Assembly: GCA_030323885.1 (NCBI GenBank)
Contig: JASIRB010003302.1
Coordinates: 21,784-85,783 of the forward strand
DNA length: 64,000 bases
Direction: 5' to 3'
Origin: Branchipolynoe longqiensis
Taxonomy: Eukaryota; Annelida; Polychaeta; Phyllodocida; Polynoidae
Of this stretch, positions 22,440 to 34,749 are shown in pieces (position 1 is the first letter of the stretch; every line of letters starts with the position of its first letter). The notes under the pieces were generated by a model. It saw only the letters and a list, made by a program, of their open reading frames with translations, did not search any database and was not told the origin of the DNA. Made by a program: the position numbers and the translations under genes.

Positions 22440-23350
22440 TGTGAGCTTTTAGCTTTAGTTGATAGGTTTAGTTGATAGGTTTAGTTAACAGGCTTAGTTG
22501 ATAGGCTTAGTTGATAGGTGTAATTAACAGGTTTAGTTGATAGGTTCAGTTGCTAGGTTTAGTTAACAGGTTTAGTTGATAGATTTAGTTGATAAGTTTA
22601 GTTGTTATGTATAGTTGATAGGTTTAGTTGACAGGTTTAGTTGTTAGGTTTAGTTGATAGGTTTAGTTGATAGGTTTAGTTGTTAGGTTTAGGTGTTATG
22701 CTTAGTTGATAGGTTTAGTTAACAGGCTTAGTTGATAGGTTTAGTTAACAGGCTTAGTTGATAGGTTTAGTTGATAGGTTTAGTTGATAGGTTTAGTTGA
22801 TAGGTTTAGTTAACAGCTTAGTTGATAGGTTTAGTTGATAGGTTTAGGTAAACAGGCTTAGTTGATAGGTTTAGTTGACAGGTTTAGTTGATAGGCTTAG
22901 TTGATAGGTTTAGTTGATAGGTTTAGTTGATACGTTTAGTTGATAGGTTTAGTTGATGGGTTTAGTTGTTAGGTTTAGTTGATAGGTTTAGTTGATATAT
23001 TTATTTGATAGGTTTAGTTGATAGGTTTAGTAGATAGGTTTAGTTGATAGGTTTAGTTAACAGGCTTAGTTGATAGGGTTAGTTGATAGGGTTAGTTGAT
23101 AGGTTTAGTTGATAGGTTTAGTTGATAGGATTAGTTGATAGGTTTAGCTAACATGCTTAGTTGATAGCTTTAGTTGATAGCCTTATTTGATAGCTTTAGT
23201 TGATAGTCTTAGTTGATAGCCTTATTTGATAGCTTTAGTTCATAGCCTTAGTTCATAGCCTTAGTTCATAGCTTTAGTTCATAGCCTCAGTTCATAGCTG
23301 TAGTTCATAGCCTTAGTTGATTGCTTCAGTTGATAGTTTTAGTTGTACGT
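22440..23350. repeat. Minisatellite, 13-bp unit (GATAGGTTTAGTT)
   Basis: About 70 copies with AACAGG- and GTTAGG-type variants. From about 23150 the unit drifts to TAGTTGATAGCTT and TAGTTCATAGCC. Confidence 0.9.
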
Positions 23351-23984
23351 AGTTGACTGTGTGCTTTTACATTCCTCACCTGCAGGACCGCCCATCAGTC
23401 CCTCAGTCTCTCGTCTTTCCGCCCGCCGGTACCGGGTAGAGTTTGCCCAAACTGTCCGACGTACGCCCTGTAGTTAGACAGAGAAGTCAACCTGGCAGCG
23501 CCCGCCGGCTCCTGCTCCTGCAGGCTGATCCTTTGATTGTTCTATCCTCTGTCCTCTGTATTCTGTCCTCTGTCCTTTGTAGTCTGTCCTCTGTGTTTTG
23601 TCCCTGTGCCCGTCCGCCCTTCTGCCGCCTGTCCGTCCTTATCCCGCCGCCGCCTGCCCCCCTGTCCGCCTCCTCCCCCCGCCTGTCACGGCTCACGGCC
23701 CATCCCGCCCGACACGCCGGGACTCCTCGTGTGTTCCGACTTTGGTCGGGGCTGCAGTCTCTCTTCTCGCAACTGCAGCTGGAATCACAGCAGGTTGGCG
23801 TCAGGTGGACAGGGTTCGTGTTTGTTTTGTTTGTGTTTTGTGCCAGAGTGCCCAGTCGCCATCCTCCCCTATCGGCGGGCCGTCCAACTAGCTGCACTCT
23901 CCCAGCACAATCTCCCAATAGCTCACTACTCTCCAAACACAAGGTCTGCTCTAACTACACTCTTCCCCCTCCCACCGCGCTATA
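23351..23984. other. Unassigned interval
   Basis: GC-rich, with repeated TCTGTCCTCTGT near 23545-23600. A 243-codon plus frame (23443-24174) crosses it and runs into the 47-bp repeat array. It has no recognisable domain and I do not call it a gene. Confidence 0.5.
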
Positions 23985-25010
23985 CCTAACTGTACTCTCC
24001 AGCCACAGTCCACCCCTGCCACCGTGTTATGACGACCTCCACTCTCCAACCACAGTTTCCCGCTCACACCGTATTATGACCACCTCCACTGTCCAGGGCA
24101 CAGTCTCCCACTCCCACCATGTTATGACCACCTCCACTCTCCAGCAACAGTCTCCCCCTCCCACCGTGTTATGACCACATCCACTCTCCAGCCACAGTCT
24201 CCCCCTCCCACCGTGTTATGACCACATCCACTCTCCAGCCACAGTCTCCCCCTCCCACCGTGTTATGACCACATCCACTCTCCAGCCACAGTCTCCCCCT
24301 CCCACCGTGTTATGACCACATCCACTCTCCAGCCACAGTCTCCCCCTCCCACCCTGTTATGACCACATCCACTCTCCAGCCACAGTCTCCCCCTCCCACC
24401 GTGTTATGACCACATCCACTCTCCAGCCACAGTCTCCCTCCTCCTACCGTGTTATGACCACATCCACTCTCCAGCCACAGTCTCCCCCTCCCACCGTGTT
24501 ATGACCACATCCACTCTCCAGCCACAGTCTCCTCTCCACGGGTTATGACCACCTCCACTCTCCAGCCACAGTCTCCCCCTCCCACCATGTTTAGACCACC
24601 TCCACTCTCCAGCCACAGTCTCCCCCTCCCACCGTGTTATGACCACCTCCACTCTCCAGCCACAGTCTCCCCCTCCCACCGTGTTATGACCACCTCCACT
24701 CTCCAGCCACAGTCTCCCCCGCCCACCGTGTTATGACCACATCCACTCTCCAGCCACAGTCTCCCCATCCTACCGTGTTATGACCACCTCCAATCTCCAG
24801 TCACAGTCTCCCATTCCCACCGTGTTATGACCACCTCCACTCTCCAGCCACAGTCTCCCGCTCCCACCATGTTATGACCACCTCCACTCTCCAGCCACAG
24901 TCTCCCACTCCCACCGTGTTATGACCACATCCACTCTCCAGCCACAGTCGGCTCCCTCCCACTGTGTTATGACCACCTCCACTCTCCAGCCACAGTCGGC
25001 CCCGCTGGTG
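23985..25010. repeat. Minisatellite, 47-bp unit
   Basis: About 22 copies of ACCGTGTTATGACCACATCC plus ACTCTCCAGCCACAGTCTCC and CCCTCCC. The spacing of ACTCTCCAG is 47 bp in the central, most regular part. Confidence 0.92.
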
Positions 25011-25229
25011 GAGGCCGGTGCGTGCTGGTTCCTGAGGCTGGTGCCGGCGTTCCGAGCCTCCATTGCAGGTTAACGAGCTGCGTGCCGCACCTCCACGTCA
25101 CGGCGTCCCCTGGCGTCCCCTGGCGTCCCCTGGTGGCGGGCGGCGCAACCACGGGGAGGCCCGGTCCACAACACCTCCCGGCATGCTTAGCGTCCTGGTG
25201 ACATTCGATTATGCACAAGAGAGTGAAGT

Positions 25230-25556
25230 AGATAAAAGATACACAGTCCGATTACATGTTAAAACCAAAAGACTGTAAACAGATCCGACTTAGATACTGG
25301 TCTTCTTAATGAGCATGTGTTGCCGCATAGAATGTAAAGCCTATTTAATCAAAGTTGTTACTGCTCAAACCTGTGGTGTCAGAATTTTGAAATGCTTGTC
25401 AAAATTAATTTTGTATGATTTCTCTTCAAATAGCTCAAAGGTTTGCCATTTACAATAAAAGTTACTTCAAACTAAAGTAAGGTAGGTAATACTAATAGCG
25501 ATTAACCTCATGTATTTATCTTAGAAAATTACAGAAGCTCAAAACCTTCGGACTAT
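25230..25556. mobile_element. TTAA-MITE, diverged copy
   Basis: Starts near ACACAGTCCGATTA and ends near CCTTCGGACTATT. The interior follows the family order (TTAGATACTGGT, GTTACTGCTCAAACC, GCTTGTCAAAATTAATTTTG). The terminal bases and TTAA sites are eroded. Confidence 0.7.
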
Positions 25557-25589
25557 TTTGTTTGGGGGGCGGGTAAAGTGTTTAATCAT

Positions 25590-26180
25590 CTGAATATGAC
25601 ATTTGTCAGTGCCGGAGCATTGGTCTTCCAGCGATCTTACAATTGGAAATTGACAGTCTATATAATCTAATGCTAGGTACACACCTACCGTTTTTCCGCA
25701 CCCACCTACCGTATACGATCTAAAACTGCCCAAAAATCGTGAGATGTGCACTCCCCTAGCACACCTACCGATTGCGATTCGCGATTTTTTAAGGCTAAAA
25801 CCGCTTCCTTACGATTGCGATTCGCGATTCGAAAAATGAATCGGCCCGTTTTCAGTTTTAAGCGGGTCGGGTATAATCGTATACGGTAGGTGTGTACCTA
25901 GCATAAATTTGATCAGTGCTGTATTAGTTACAGCACCGATCCTGTAGAATTAAGGGAGTGGCTCCTGCTGTATAATGTACAGCACCAGTCACTGTGATTC
26001 ATGCAAATGGAAATGTCAGTGCCGCAGCACTGGTCTTCCGGCCATCTTACAATTGAAAATTGACAGTCTATATTGTCTAAGTTTGATGTGTGGTGTATTA
26101 GTTACAGAATGATCCTCTAGAATTAAGGGAGTGGCTTCTGCTGTGTAATCTACAACACCAGGGACTGTAGTTCATGCAAA
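25590..26180. repeat. Direct duplication (about 210-bp unit), first copy split by a MITE
   Basis: Two copies share GTCAGTGCC, TGGTCTTCC, AATTGACAGTCTATAT, GTATTAGTTACAG, AGAATTAAGGGAGTGGCT and TTCATGCAAA. The first copy is interrupted by the Harbinger MITE at 25671-25903. The second is uninterrupted. Confidence 0.85.
25671..25903. mobile_element. Harbinger-derived MITE, 233 bp
   Basis: Ends TGCTAGGTACACACCTACCG and its complement, closely matching the Harbinger-1 termini, with TAA duplications at 25668-25670 and 25904-25906. It has no coding capacity and would need a Harbinger-1-type transposase. The interior holds further copies of GATTGCGATTCGCGAT. Confidence 0.9.
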
Positions 26181-26269
26181 CACGATGCCACCCTAAGTAA
26201 GATTAAAAAAGAAATGAAAGACAACTTATACAAGTTATAGCACCCTGAGTGCGCACACTCCGTCCCTTC

Positions 26270-26505
26270 TTTTGTATATTACAATTTATATCAAACCATA
26301 ATGTTATTAGTTGCACAGTCTCGTGGTTTTGTTTATTACAATTTATATCAAACCATAATGTTATTAGTTGCACAGTCTCGGGGTTTTGTTTATTACAATT
26401 TATATCAAACCATAATGTTATTAGTTGCACAGTCTCGGGGTTTTGTTTATTACAATTTATATCAAACCATAATGTTATTAGTTGCACAATCTCGGGGTTT
26501 TGAGT
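26270..26505. repeat. Tandem repeat, 57-bp unit
   Basis: Nearly four copies of GTTATTAGTTGCACAGTCTC plus GGGGTTTTGTTTATTACAAT and TTATATCAAACCATAAT, almost identical to each other. Confidence 0.9.
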
Positions 26506-26539
26506 TTCTCTAATACTTCTTTGAAAAATAGGTTATTAG

Positions 26540-26786
26540 GTTGATTTTATAATCTACCTTACTTTTACTTTAAATGGCTAACTTTTAAAATATTTGAAGG
26601 GCAAATATGCACAATTAATTCTGGCAAGCATGGCAAAACTCTGGCGCAATATACTTCTGCAGTAAATTGACTCAGTATTCCCTTCTGTGGAGAGGTCAAT
26701 GCTGCTAAGCTAGATATCTGAAATCAAATCTAAATAATTGTCTGGGTTTCGGAAATTTGATGTTTTCATCGGACTTTTATGCAACT
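26540..26786. mobile_element. TTAA-MITE, partial copy in the opposite orientation
   Basis: Family interior followed by the end CATCGGACTTTTATGCAACT and TTAA at 26787-26790. The left end is missing. Confidence 0.7.
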
Positions 26787-27019
26787 TTAACCATTAAAGA
26801 AAATTCCGAAGGGAACCTGTCATGCTGACCTTCCTTACATGATATTGTAGTTCCTGTGTTCGCCACTGATGGCGTCACCGTAAAAAGAAGAAAATATAGG
26901 GGGGGGGGAGAAAGGAAGGAAGAAAAAGAACTATGTTAATAACCCGTCATTCTGATACGCCAATGCCCTAAGGATTATTTGATTTATTTCAATAACTGAC
27001 TTTATTGGGGCCTTGGAGC

Positions 27020-27895
27020 CTAGCAACATCGAATGTGCTGCACACTGAACGCTCACTCAATAGCCCCCCCCCCCCCCCTGAGATTACCATCAAGACCAGC
27101 TCAAACACAAAGGCCCACCCTACACCAACATGGAATGTGATGCACACTGAATACTCACTCAATAGCCCCCACCTGAGATTACCATGAAGATCAGCTCAAA
27201 CACAAAGGCCCACCCTACACCAACATCGAAAGTGATGCACACTGAACACTCACTCAATAGCCCCCACCTGAGATTACCATGAAGATCAGCTCAAACACAA
27301 AGGCCCACCCTACACCAACATCGAATGTGATGCACACTGAACACTCACTCAATAGCCCCCACCTGAGATTACCATGAAGATCAGCTCAAACACAAAGGCC
27401 CACCCTACACCAACATCGAAAGTGATGCACACTGAACACTCACTCAATAGCCCCCACCTGAGATTACCATGAAGATCAGCTCAAACACAAAGGCCCACCC
27501 TACACCAACATCGAATGTGATGCACACTGAACACTAACTCAATAGCCCCCACCTGAGATTACCATGAAGATCAGCTCAAACACAAAGGCCCACCCTACAC
27601 CAACATCGAAAGTGATGCACACTGAACACTCACTCAATAGCCCCCCCCCCCTGAGATTACCATGAAGATCAGCTCAAACACAAAGGCCCACCCTACACCA
27701 ACATCGAATGTGATGCACACTGAACACTCACTCAATAGCCCCCACCTGAGATTACCATGAAGATCAGCTCAAACACAAAGGCCCACCCTACACCAACATC
27801 GAAAGTGATGCACACTGAACACTCACTCAATAGCCCCCCCCCCCCCCTGAGATTACCATGAAGATCAGCTCAAACACAAAGGCCCACCCTACATC
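27020..27895. repeat. Minisatellite, 95-bp unit
   Basis: About nine copies of a 95-bp unit (GATGCACACTGAACACTCAC, AGATTACCATGAAGATCAGC, AAAGGCCCACCCTACACCAA). Copies differ mainly in the length of the C-run after CAATAG and in GAATG versus GAAAG alternation. Confidence 0.92.
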
Positions 27896-28194
27896 CCACC
27901 ATCACCCTTTCAACGAGTATGTCACCTCTAGAAAGATAATCAGTTATGCCCCCCCTCCCCTACTAACGTTTACCATACTAGTCTAATATAGCTACCTCCC
28001 AATATGTTTCTTTTTTTCTCTTATTTTGTTCTTTACCTGTCATTCATATCAATGTTTTGCTTGTAATTGTCTATCTATATTGGTGTAGCTTTGTTTAGTG
28101 TGTTGTGGCAATTGTCAGTAGGGATGGACAAGCAGTGCACTGACAACTGACATGTTATGCAAAGGATTAAAAACACTTAAACAAACAAACTAGA

Positions 28195-28625
28195 CTTATG
28201 GTGACTTTATAGTGCTGCGCACTAAGAGACCGGGCCGCCGGCACCATGACCCAATACTCAGTGAACTGATGCGGGGTCGTTAATGTTTCATTGCGATATC
28301 ATTAAACCTGCCCGAACTACCACGTGACTTCGAGCACCGTGACCTACATATATCTCATTATGTTAATCACATTCACGTTCCACGTTGGTGGCCTGGGACG
28401 CAGGCTGCGACAGGCCTCGGAAACATCGTCAATTTTTAACTATAAATTCACCAGACAGGATGGCCGAACGAGTCGAGCATCCGCCTCCAGTTTGGGTAGG
28501 GCGTGGGATTCGAACCCCCAGCTGAGTTAAACCAATGACTTAGGAATTCATACTTGTCGCAACCTAGCCTGATGCTTGGAGGAATTACTCAAATAGGGCA
28601 AGGAGCCGTGGAATGAGGAAGATGA
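28195..28625. mobile_element. SINE-A fragments (minus 3' half, then plus 5' half)
   Basis: 28195-28262 is a minus-oriented body piece (AGTGCTGCGCACTAAGAGAC). 28440-28625 is a plus-oriented 5' half with the tRNA-like head: GATGGCCGAACGAGTCGAGC (A-box region) and GGGATTCGAACCC (B box). It then continues AACCAATGACTTA and CCTAGCCTGATGCT. The 180 bp between them and 27896-28194 hold no gene. Confidence 0.75.
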
Positions 28626-28744
28626 TATAAATTGTCCCGACTTAGTCAACTAATGTACAAAAAAGGCAACTTACTGCCTCCACAAAAACGGCGGATATGG
28701 GAGACATTAGTCAGAACTACATACTTTCATACATAGTGACTATT

Positions 28745-29078
28745 TTATGGAGGTCCATAGTCACTGTTTTAAGGTAGTCGATATAGTCACAGTTTTACGG
28801 TGGTCCATAGTCACTGTTTTACGGTGGTCCATAGTCACTGTTTTACGGTGGTCCATAGTCACTGTTTTACAGTAGTCCATAGTCAGTGTTTTATGGTGGT
28901 CCATAGTCAGTGTTTTACGGTGGTCCGTAGTAACTGTTTTACGGTGGTCCGTAGTCACTGTTTTACGGTGGTCCGTAGTCACTGTTTTATGGTGGTCCGT
29001 AGTCACTATTTTATGGTGGTCTGTAGTCACTGTTTTACGGTGGTCCATAGTCACTGTTCTACGGTGGTCCGTAGTCGC
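28745..29078. repeat. Minisatellite, 24-bp unit, first array
   Basis: About 13 copies of GGTGGTCCATAGTCACTGTT plus TTAC. Both strands stay open because the unit is a multiple of three. Confidence 0.92.
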
Positions 29079-30057
29079 TGTGTAAAAATATACGGATTTT
29101 CGGTAAAGAATTATATATTGGCAGAGAGCATTATTATTCTTGGGCGATGGAGTGGGGAGAAGGTTATGTAATCTAAAAGCAATGGTGCCCCCACTGACAT
29201 GATGACATGATATAAGCTATGTGAGATATATGTTCATACATGATGCCTAAAGTTAATGAAGAGATGTTCTTATATAAGAAGCAGTTCAAGGTTGATGAAA
29301 TGTTCCTCTATGTATTCATTAAGAATGCAATTGGAGAAAAAGGACATTTTTGGTATATACATATATATATATCTAATTGTAACTGTCTACAACTACCTGC
29401 CCCTACTGGACCCAGAACCAAGCACACCAGCCATACCACATTCCTTAGAGCCACACCCTGCAGGCTGGTTTGGGTGGCAACTCCCCCATATTAGGGCATT
29501 GCACTGACCAGTCTGTAGGGGAGTGTCTGATTGGCTGGCTGTGGGAGATCCGGTCACCTGACCCCCTTTGGCCTATCATGACCACACAAGTCTCATTCTA
29601 ATTAATTATTCAAGAAACTTCTCCAGACACTCTGGAGAGGGATCACTCTACTCCTGGCTCTTGAGTGAGACAGACCTACTCTTGAGCAGGAACCCCAAAC
29701 ACTCTGTCTGATGCTAGCAAAATTCATATATTCCAATTGAGTGTACACACAGCCATAGGACTCCTGTCCCATGGGCTGTAGGCACTGCTTTCAGTATACA
29801 GGCTAAGGTAGTAATGAGATACTGTGTGGACTGAAGGTGAGGGGTTAGGTGGATAGGTCACTGATAGGTGAGCAGGAGTTGATGCCAATAAAGCACAATG
29901 TCCTCACTGTCTATCTTTGTGACTTGTCTTCCTTTCTTCCTTAGTCTTAGTTACAGCGTTGTTAATATTGGTTAGTATGACTGCATCACAGGTGAAATGA
30001 AGGGGAGAGTTTTGTAGTAGCATGGGGTGCTCACAGCGGCCGAGTAACCTCATGTTA
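29079..30057. other. Unassigned interval between the two 24-bp arrays
   Basis: No gene, and no repeat of a family found elsewhere in the window. It contains a short AT run (29355-29375). Confidence 0.5.
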
Positions 30058-32530
30058 TTATAACTGTTTTACGGTGGTCCATAGTCACTGTTTTACAGTG
30101 GTCCGTAGTCACTGTTTTACAGAGGTCCATAGTCACTGTTTTATGGAGGTCCATAGTCACTGTTTTACAGTGGTCCGTAGTCACTGTTTTACAGTGGTCC
30201 GTAGTCACTGTTTTACGGTGGTCCATAGTCACTGTTTTACGGTGGTCCATAGTCACTGTTTTACAGTGGTCCGTAGTCACTGTTTTACAGTGGTCCGTAG
30301 TCACTGTTTTACGGTGGTCCATAGTCACTGTTTTACGAAGGTCCATAGTCACTGTTTATGGTGGTCCGTAGTCACTGTTTTATGGAGGTCCATAGTCACT
30401 GTTTTACGGTGGTCACTGTTTTACGGTGGTCCATAGTCACTGTTTTACGGTAGTCCGTAGTCACTGTTTTACGGTGGTTGTAGTCACTGTTTTACGGTGG
30501 TTGTAGTCACTGTTTTATGGAGGTCCATAGTCACTCTTTTATGGGGGTCCATAGTCACTGTTTTACGGTAGTCCATAGTCACTGTTTTACGGTGGTTGTA
30601 ATCACTGTTTTATGGAGGTCCATAGTCACTCTTTTATGGGGGTCCATAGTCACTGTTTTACGGTGGTCCGTAGTCACTGTTTTACGGAGGTCCATAGTCA
30701 CTGTTTTACGAAGGTCCATAGTCACTGTTTATGGTGGTCCGTAGTCACTGTTTTACGGTAGTCCATAGTCACTGTTTTACGGTGGTCACTGTTTTACGGT
30801 GGTCCATAGTCAGTTTTATGGTGGGCCATAGTCACTGTTTTACGGAGGTCCATAGTCACTGTTTTACGGTAGTCCGTAGTCACTGTTTTACGGTGGTTGT
30901 AGTCACTGTTTTACAGTGGTCCATAGTCACTCTTATGGGGTCCATAGTCACTGTTTTATGGATGTCCATAGTCACTGTTTTACGGTGGTCACTGTTTTAC
31001 GGTGGTCCATAGTCAGTTTTATGGTGGGCCATAGTCACTGTTTTACGGAGGTCCATAGTCACTGTTTTACGGTAGTCCGTAGTCACTGTTTTACGGTGGT
31101 TGTAGTCACTGTTTTATGGAGGTCCATAGTCACTCTTTTATGGGGTCCATAGTCACTGTTTTACGGTGGTCCATAGTCACTGTTTTACGGAGGTCCATAG
31201 TCACTGTTTTACGAACGTCCATAGTCACTGTTTATGGTGGTCCGTAGTCACTGTTTTACGGTAGTCCCTAGTCACTGTTTTACGGTGGTCACTGTTTTAC
31301 GGTGGTCCGTAGTCAGTTTTATGGTCCATAATCACTCTTTTATGGGGGTCCATAGTCACTGTTTTATGGTGGTCCGTAGTCACTGTTTTATGGGGGTCCA
31401 TAGTCACTGTTTTACGAAGGTCCATAGTCACTGTTTATGGTGGTCCGTAGTCACTGTTTTACGGTAGTCCATAGTCACTGTTTTACGGTGGTCACTGTTT
31501 TACGGTGGTCCATAGTCAGTTTTATGGTGGGCCATAGTCACTGTTTTACGGAGGTCCATAGTCACTGTTTTACGGTAGTCCGTAGTCACTGTTTTACGGT
31601 GGTTGTAGTCACTGTTTTACGGTGGTCCATAATCACTCTTTTATGGGGGTCCATAGTCACTGTTTTATGGTGGTCCGTAGTCACTGTTTTATGGGGGTCC
31701 ATAGTCACTGTTTTACGAAGGTCCATAGTCACTGTTTATGGTGGTCCGTAGTCACTGTTTTACGGTAGTCCATAGTCACTGTTTTACGGTGGTCACTGTT
31801 TTACGGTGGTCCATAGTTAGTTTTAAGGTGGGCCATAGTCACTGTTTTACGGAGGTCCATAGTCACTGTTTTATGGTAGTCCGTAGTCACTGTTTTACAG
31901 TGGTTGTAGTCACTGTTTTATGGAGGTCCATAGTCACTCTTTTATGGGGGTCCATAGTCACTGTTTTACGGTGGTCCATAGTCACTGTTTTACGGAGGTC
32001 CATAGTCACTGTTTTACGAAGTTCCATAGTCACTGTTTATGGTGGTCCATAGTCACTGTTTTACGGTAGTCCATAGTCACTGTTTTACAGTGGTCACTGT
32101 TTTACGGTGGTCCATAGTCAGTTTTATGGTGGGCCATAGTCACTGTTTTACGGAGGTCCATAGTCACTGTTTTACGGTAGTCCGTAGTCACTGTTTTACG
32201 GTGGTTGTAGTCACTGTTTTACGGTGGTCCATAGTCACTCTTTTATGGGGGTCCATAGTCACTGTTTTATGGAGGTCCATAGTCACTGTTTTACGGTGGT
32301 CACTGTTTTACGGTGGTCCATAGTCAGTTTTATGGTGGGCCATAGTCACTGTTTTACGGAGGTCCATAGTCACTGTTTTACGGTAGTCCGTAGTCACTGT
32401 TTTATGGTGGTTGTAGTCACTGTTTTACGGTGGTCCATAGTCACTCTTTTATGGGGGTCCATAGTCACTGTTTTACGGTGGTCCGTAGTCACTGTTTTAT
32501 GGGGGTCCATAGTCACTGTTTTACGGAGGT
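30058..32530. repeat. Minisatellite, 24-bp unit with a 301-bp higher-order repeat
   Basis: About 100 copies of the same 24-bp unit as at 28.7 kb. From about 30730 the variants form a higher-order block: equivalent positions at 31437, 31738 and 32039 are exactly 301 bp apart. Each block contains shortened units (GGTGGTCACTG, CAGTTTTATGGTGGGCC, GGTGGTTGTAG). Confidence 0.92.
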
Positions 32531-32539
32531 CATTCTGCA

Positions 32540-33115
32540 AGTAGATTACGGGTTTTCATGTGACAGCACTTTGTTGTTGGCCAGCCCAACTTGAGGGAGA
32601 CCGTAATTATTCAATTCAGTTCAAACTATTCATGATGTGCAAATAGCACAACTAATTATGCCCAGACAAAGCAGACGATGCAGCAGCAGGTAAAATACAC
32701 ACTTCAACCAGATTCATGAATGGTCAAAATCTGAGAATTATTTCTTTTTCTCAAATAATTTAATAAAACCAGTAACAAGTTGAGCTAATTTGACTTTATC
32801 TTTCTTATTTCCTTCTATCTCGCAACACCTGTTTAATTTATTGCCAGTTTTACGGTCTGTCCATCAGCCCCGTGACGTCACGGCCGGAAGTAGCACACCC
32901 ACATTCCGCTGACCTAATTTACCATAAACCACGTGCCTGCCCGCTGGTGCGTGCCGTGTAGATGCTGGTACCACGTGACTACGGAATGTGCTATTTATAA
33001 CTCTCGGGGGACCGTGACCTTAGTCTCATACAGGAATTGCGAGTTCCGCTGGTCCCTCAGGAAGGACTTAATCTGTGACCCGGCGTGTTGAGGCATAGTT
33101 GTAACTTACACGACA
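32540..33115 (+). promoter_or_regulatory. Promoter-like stretch followed by a splice-donor consensus
   Basis: A CRE palindrome TGACGTCA (32873-32880) sits next to CGGAAG. CACGTG boxes follow, with TATTTATAA at 32992-33000 and, about 100 bp on, the strong donor consensus CAACAG/GTGAGC (junction 33119/33120). The spacing suits a TATA promoter with a short non-coding first exon starting near 33025. No coding exon could be linked to it, and it could equally be the promoter of a lost transposon. 33122-33367 shows nothing else. Confidence 0.3.
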
Positions 33116-33367
33116 ACAGGTGAGCGAGATGGTGAACACACGAAAACAAAGCGCTATCTTATCTCAGGTCAAATACTTACAATTTACAAATGTATGATAA
33201 GAAGAATGCCAAGTTATCAGCAGGCCTGTTGTTGCAAGGTTAGAATGAACTAAAAGTGTCGGGTCTACAATGAGTGATAGGGGTGGGAGGGGAACATCCT
33301 CAATTCGGGTGTGTAAGCTGAAGCTGCGAGCCGGCGTGCTGTGTCGCAGCTTCAGTGTGGCCTTCTC

Positions 33368-33665
33368 TGTGGCGGAGTGGTTAGAGTGTCTGACTTTTTC
33401 TAGGTCAGACTCCTAATCTGAGGGTCGGCGGTTCGATTCCCCGTGCCCCCAGCTCTGCCAATTTGGATTTCCACCGCTGTGTATAACTTACAGCGTCATC
33501 AAAGGCCGGTTGCTCTCATACCATGTCTATGTGGTGTGGGAGGTTAAAAATCCCTTGGGTCGGTAAAAGTGTAGGCTCGGGCTTTCTATCGACCAGCAGT
33601 GGAGTGGGGAAGACCACTCCACTGACGGGGGGGAAAAAAAAAAAAGACAAAAGACAAAAATGAGA
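33368..33665 (+). mobile_element. SINE-B, a second tRNA-derived SINE family, full length
   Basis: The tRNA-like head has A box TGGCGGAGTGG and B box GGTTCGATTCC and ends GTGCCCCCAG. A body (GCCAATTTGGATTTCCACC, GTTAAAAATCCCTTGGGTCGG split by one base, GACCACTCCACTGACGG) and an A-rich tail (AAAAAAAAAAGACAAAAGAC) follow. The body and tail distinguish it from a functional tRNA gene. It is a single copy in the window. Confidence 0.75.
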
Positions 33666-33789
33666 GACAAATAAGTGTTCACACTTCCTGTCTACCATTC
33701 GCTATATTTGCTATATCGAGAGGGACCAGCAGAAGTGGGAATACTGATATTGTTGTGCCCTCGGTGAGTGTGAGAAGACTTGGTGGAGA

Positions 33790-34387
33790 CTGTCTGTAGA
33801 GCAGCTCACTGCCCACTTGTTCATTAATAGGCCTATATGCCAGCCGTAGTTATGTTTCTGTATTCCAGCTCACTGCCCACTTGTTCATCAGTAGGCCTAT
33901 ATGGCAGCCGTAGTTATGTTTCTGTATTCCAGCTCACTGCCCACTTGTTCATCAGTAGGCCTATATGGCAGCCGTAGTTATGTTTCTGTATTCCAGCTCA
34001 CTGCCCACTTGTTCATCAGTAGGCCTATATGGCAGCCGTAGTTATGTTTCTGTATTCCAGCTCACTGCCCACTTGTTCATCAGTAGGCCTATATGGCAGC
34101 CGTAGTTATGTTTCTGTATTCCAGCTCACTGCCCACTTGTTCATCAGTAGGCCTATATGGCAGCTGTAGTTATGTTTCTGTATTCCAGCTCACTGCCCAC
34201 TTGTTCATCAGTAGGCCTATATGGCAGCCGTAGTTATGTTTCTGTATTCCAGCTCACTGCCCACTTGTTCATCAGTAGGCCTATATGGCAGCCGTAGTTA
34301 TGTTTCTGTATTCCAGCTCACTGCCCACTTGTTCATCAGTCGGCCTATATGGCAGCCGTAGTTATGTTTCTGTATTCCAGCTCACTG
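33790..34387. repeat. Minisatellite, 64-bp unit
   Basis: About nine near-identical copies of a unit containing AGCTCACTGCCCACTTGTTC, ATCAGTAGGCCTATATGGCA and GCCGTAGTTATGTTTCTG. Confidence 0.92.
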
Positions 34388-34389
34388 AC

Positions 34390-34665
34390 ACATGGGGCGA
34401 GCTTGCTGCTACAGTGTTGCTCCACTGAGAAACCAGCCCGCTGGCACCATGACTCAGTCACATTATCCTGATACTGAGCTAACCAATCCTTGTCCCATCC
34501 TAGTAGTGCTGAGCGCCAGGCTAGGGAGGGACAAGCATACATTTTGTAAATCATTGGTTTGACTGTGCCAGGATTCGAACTTCCAACTTTCCACATGGGA
34601 CGCCTGCGCTCTCACCGATTTGGCGACCGTGACTGGTCTGCATTGTTAGTCCGATACTATGTCAC
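34390..34665 (-). mobile_element. SINE-A copy with tRNA-like head, tail lost
   Basis: On the minus strand: a head with ATCGGTGAGAGCGCAGGCGT and B box GTTCGAATCCTGG, then AACCAATGATTTAC, CCTAGCCTGGCGCTCAGCAC, AAGGATTGGTTAGC and CAGGATAATGTGACTGAG. The 3' end runs into the 64-bp array. Confidence 0.8.
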
Positions 34666-34749
34666 GTCCCTGTGTCTCCACTCATGTCACGTGACGATTG
34701 TGGTTTCATTGCGGGCCCCAGATTATGGAAAACAACCTTCATAGAACTC

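Noticed and set aside
23443..24174. 243-codon plus-strand ORF
   Set aside because: Runs into the 47-bp satellite, has no recognisable domain, and a competing frame is equally open.
33368..33452. Functional tRNA gene
   Set aside because: A and B boxes are present, but the sequence continues into a SINE body and A-rich tail and lacks a clean cloverleaf with a clear anticodon.
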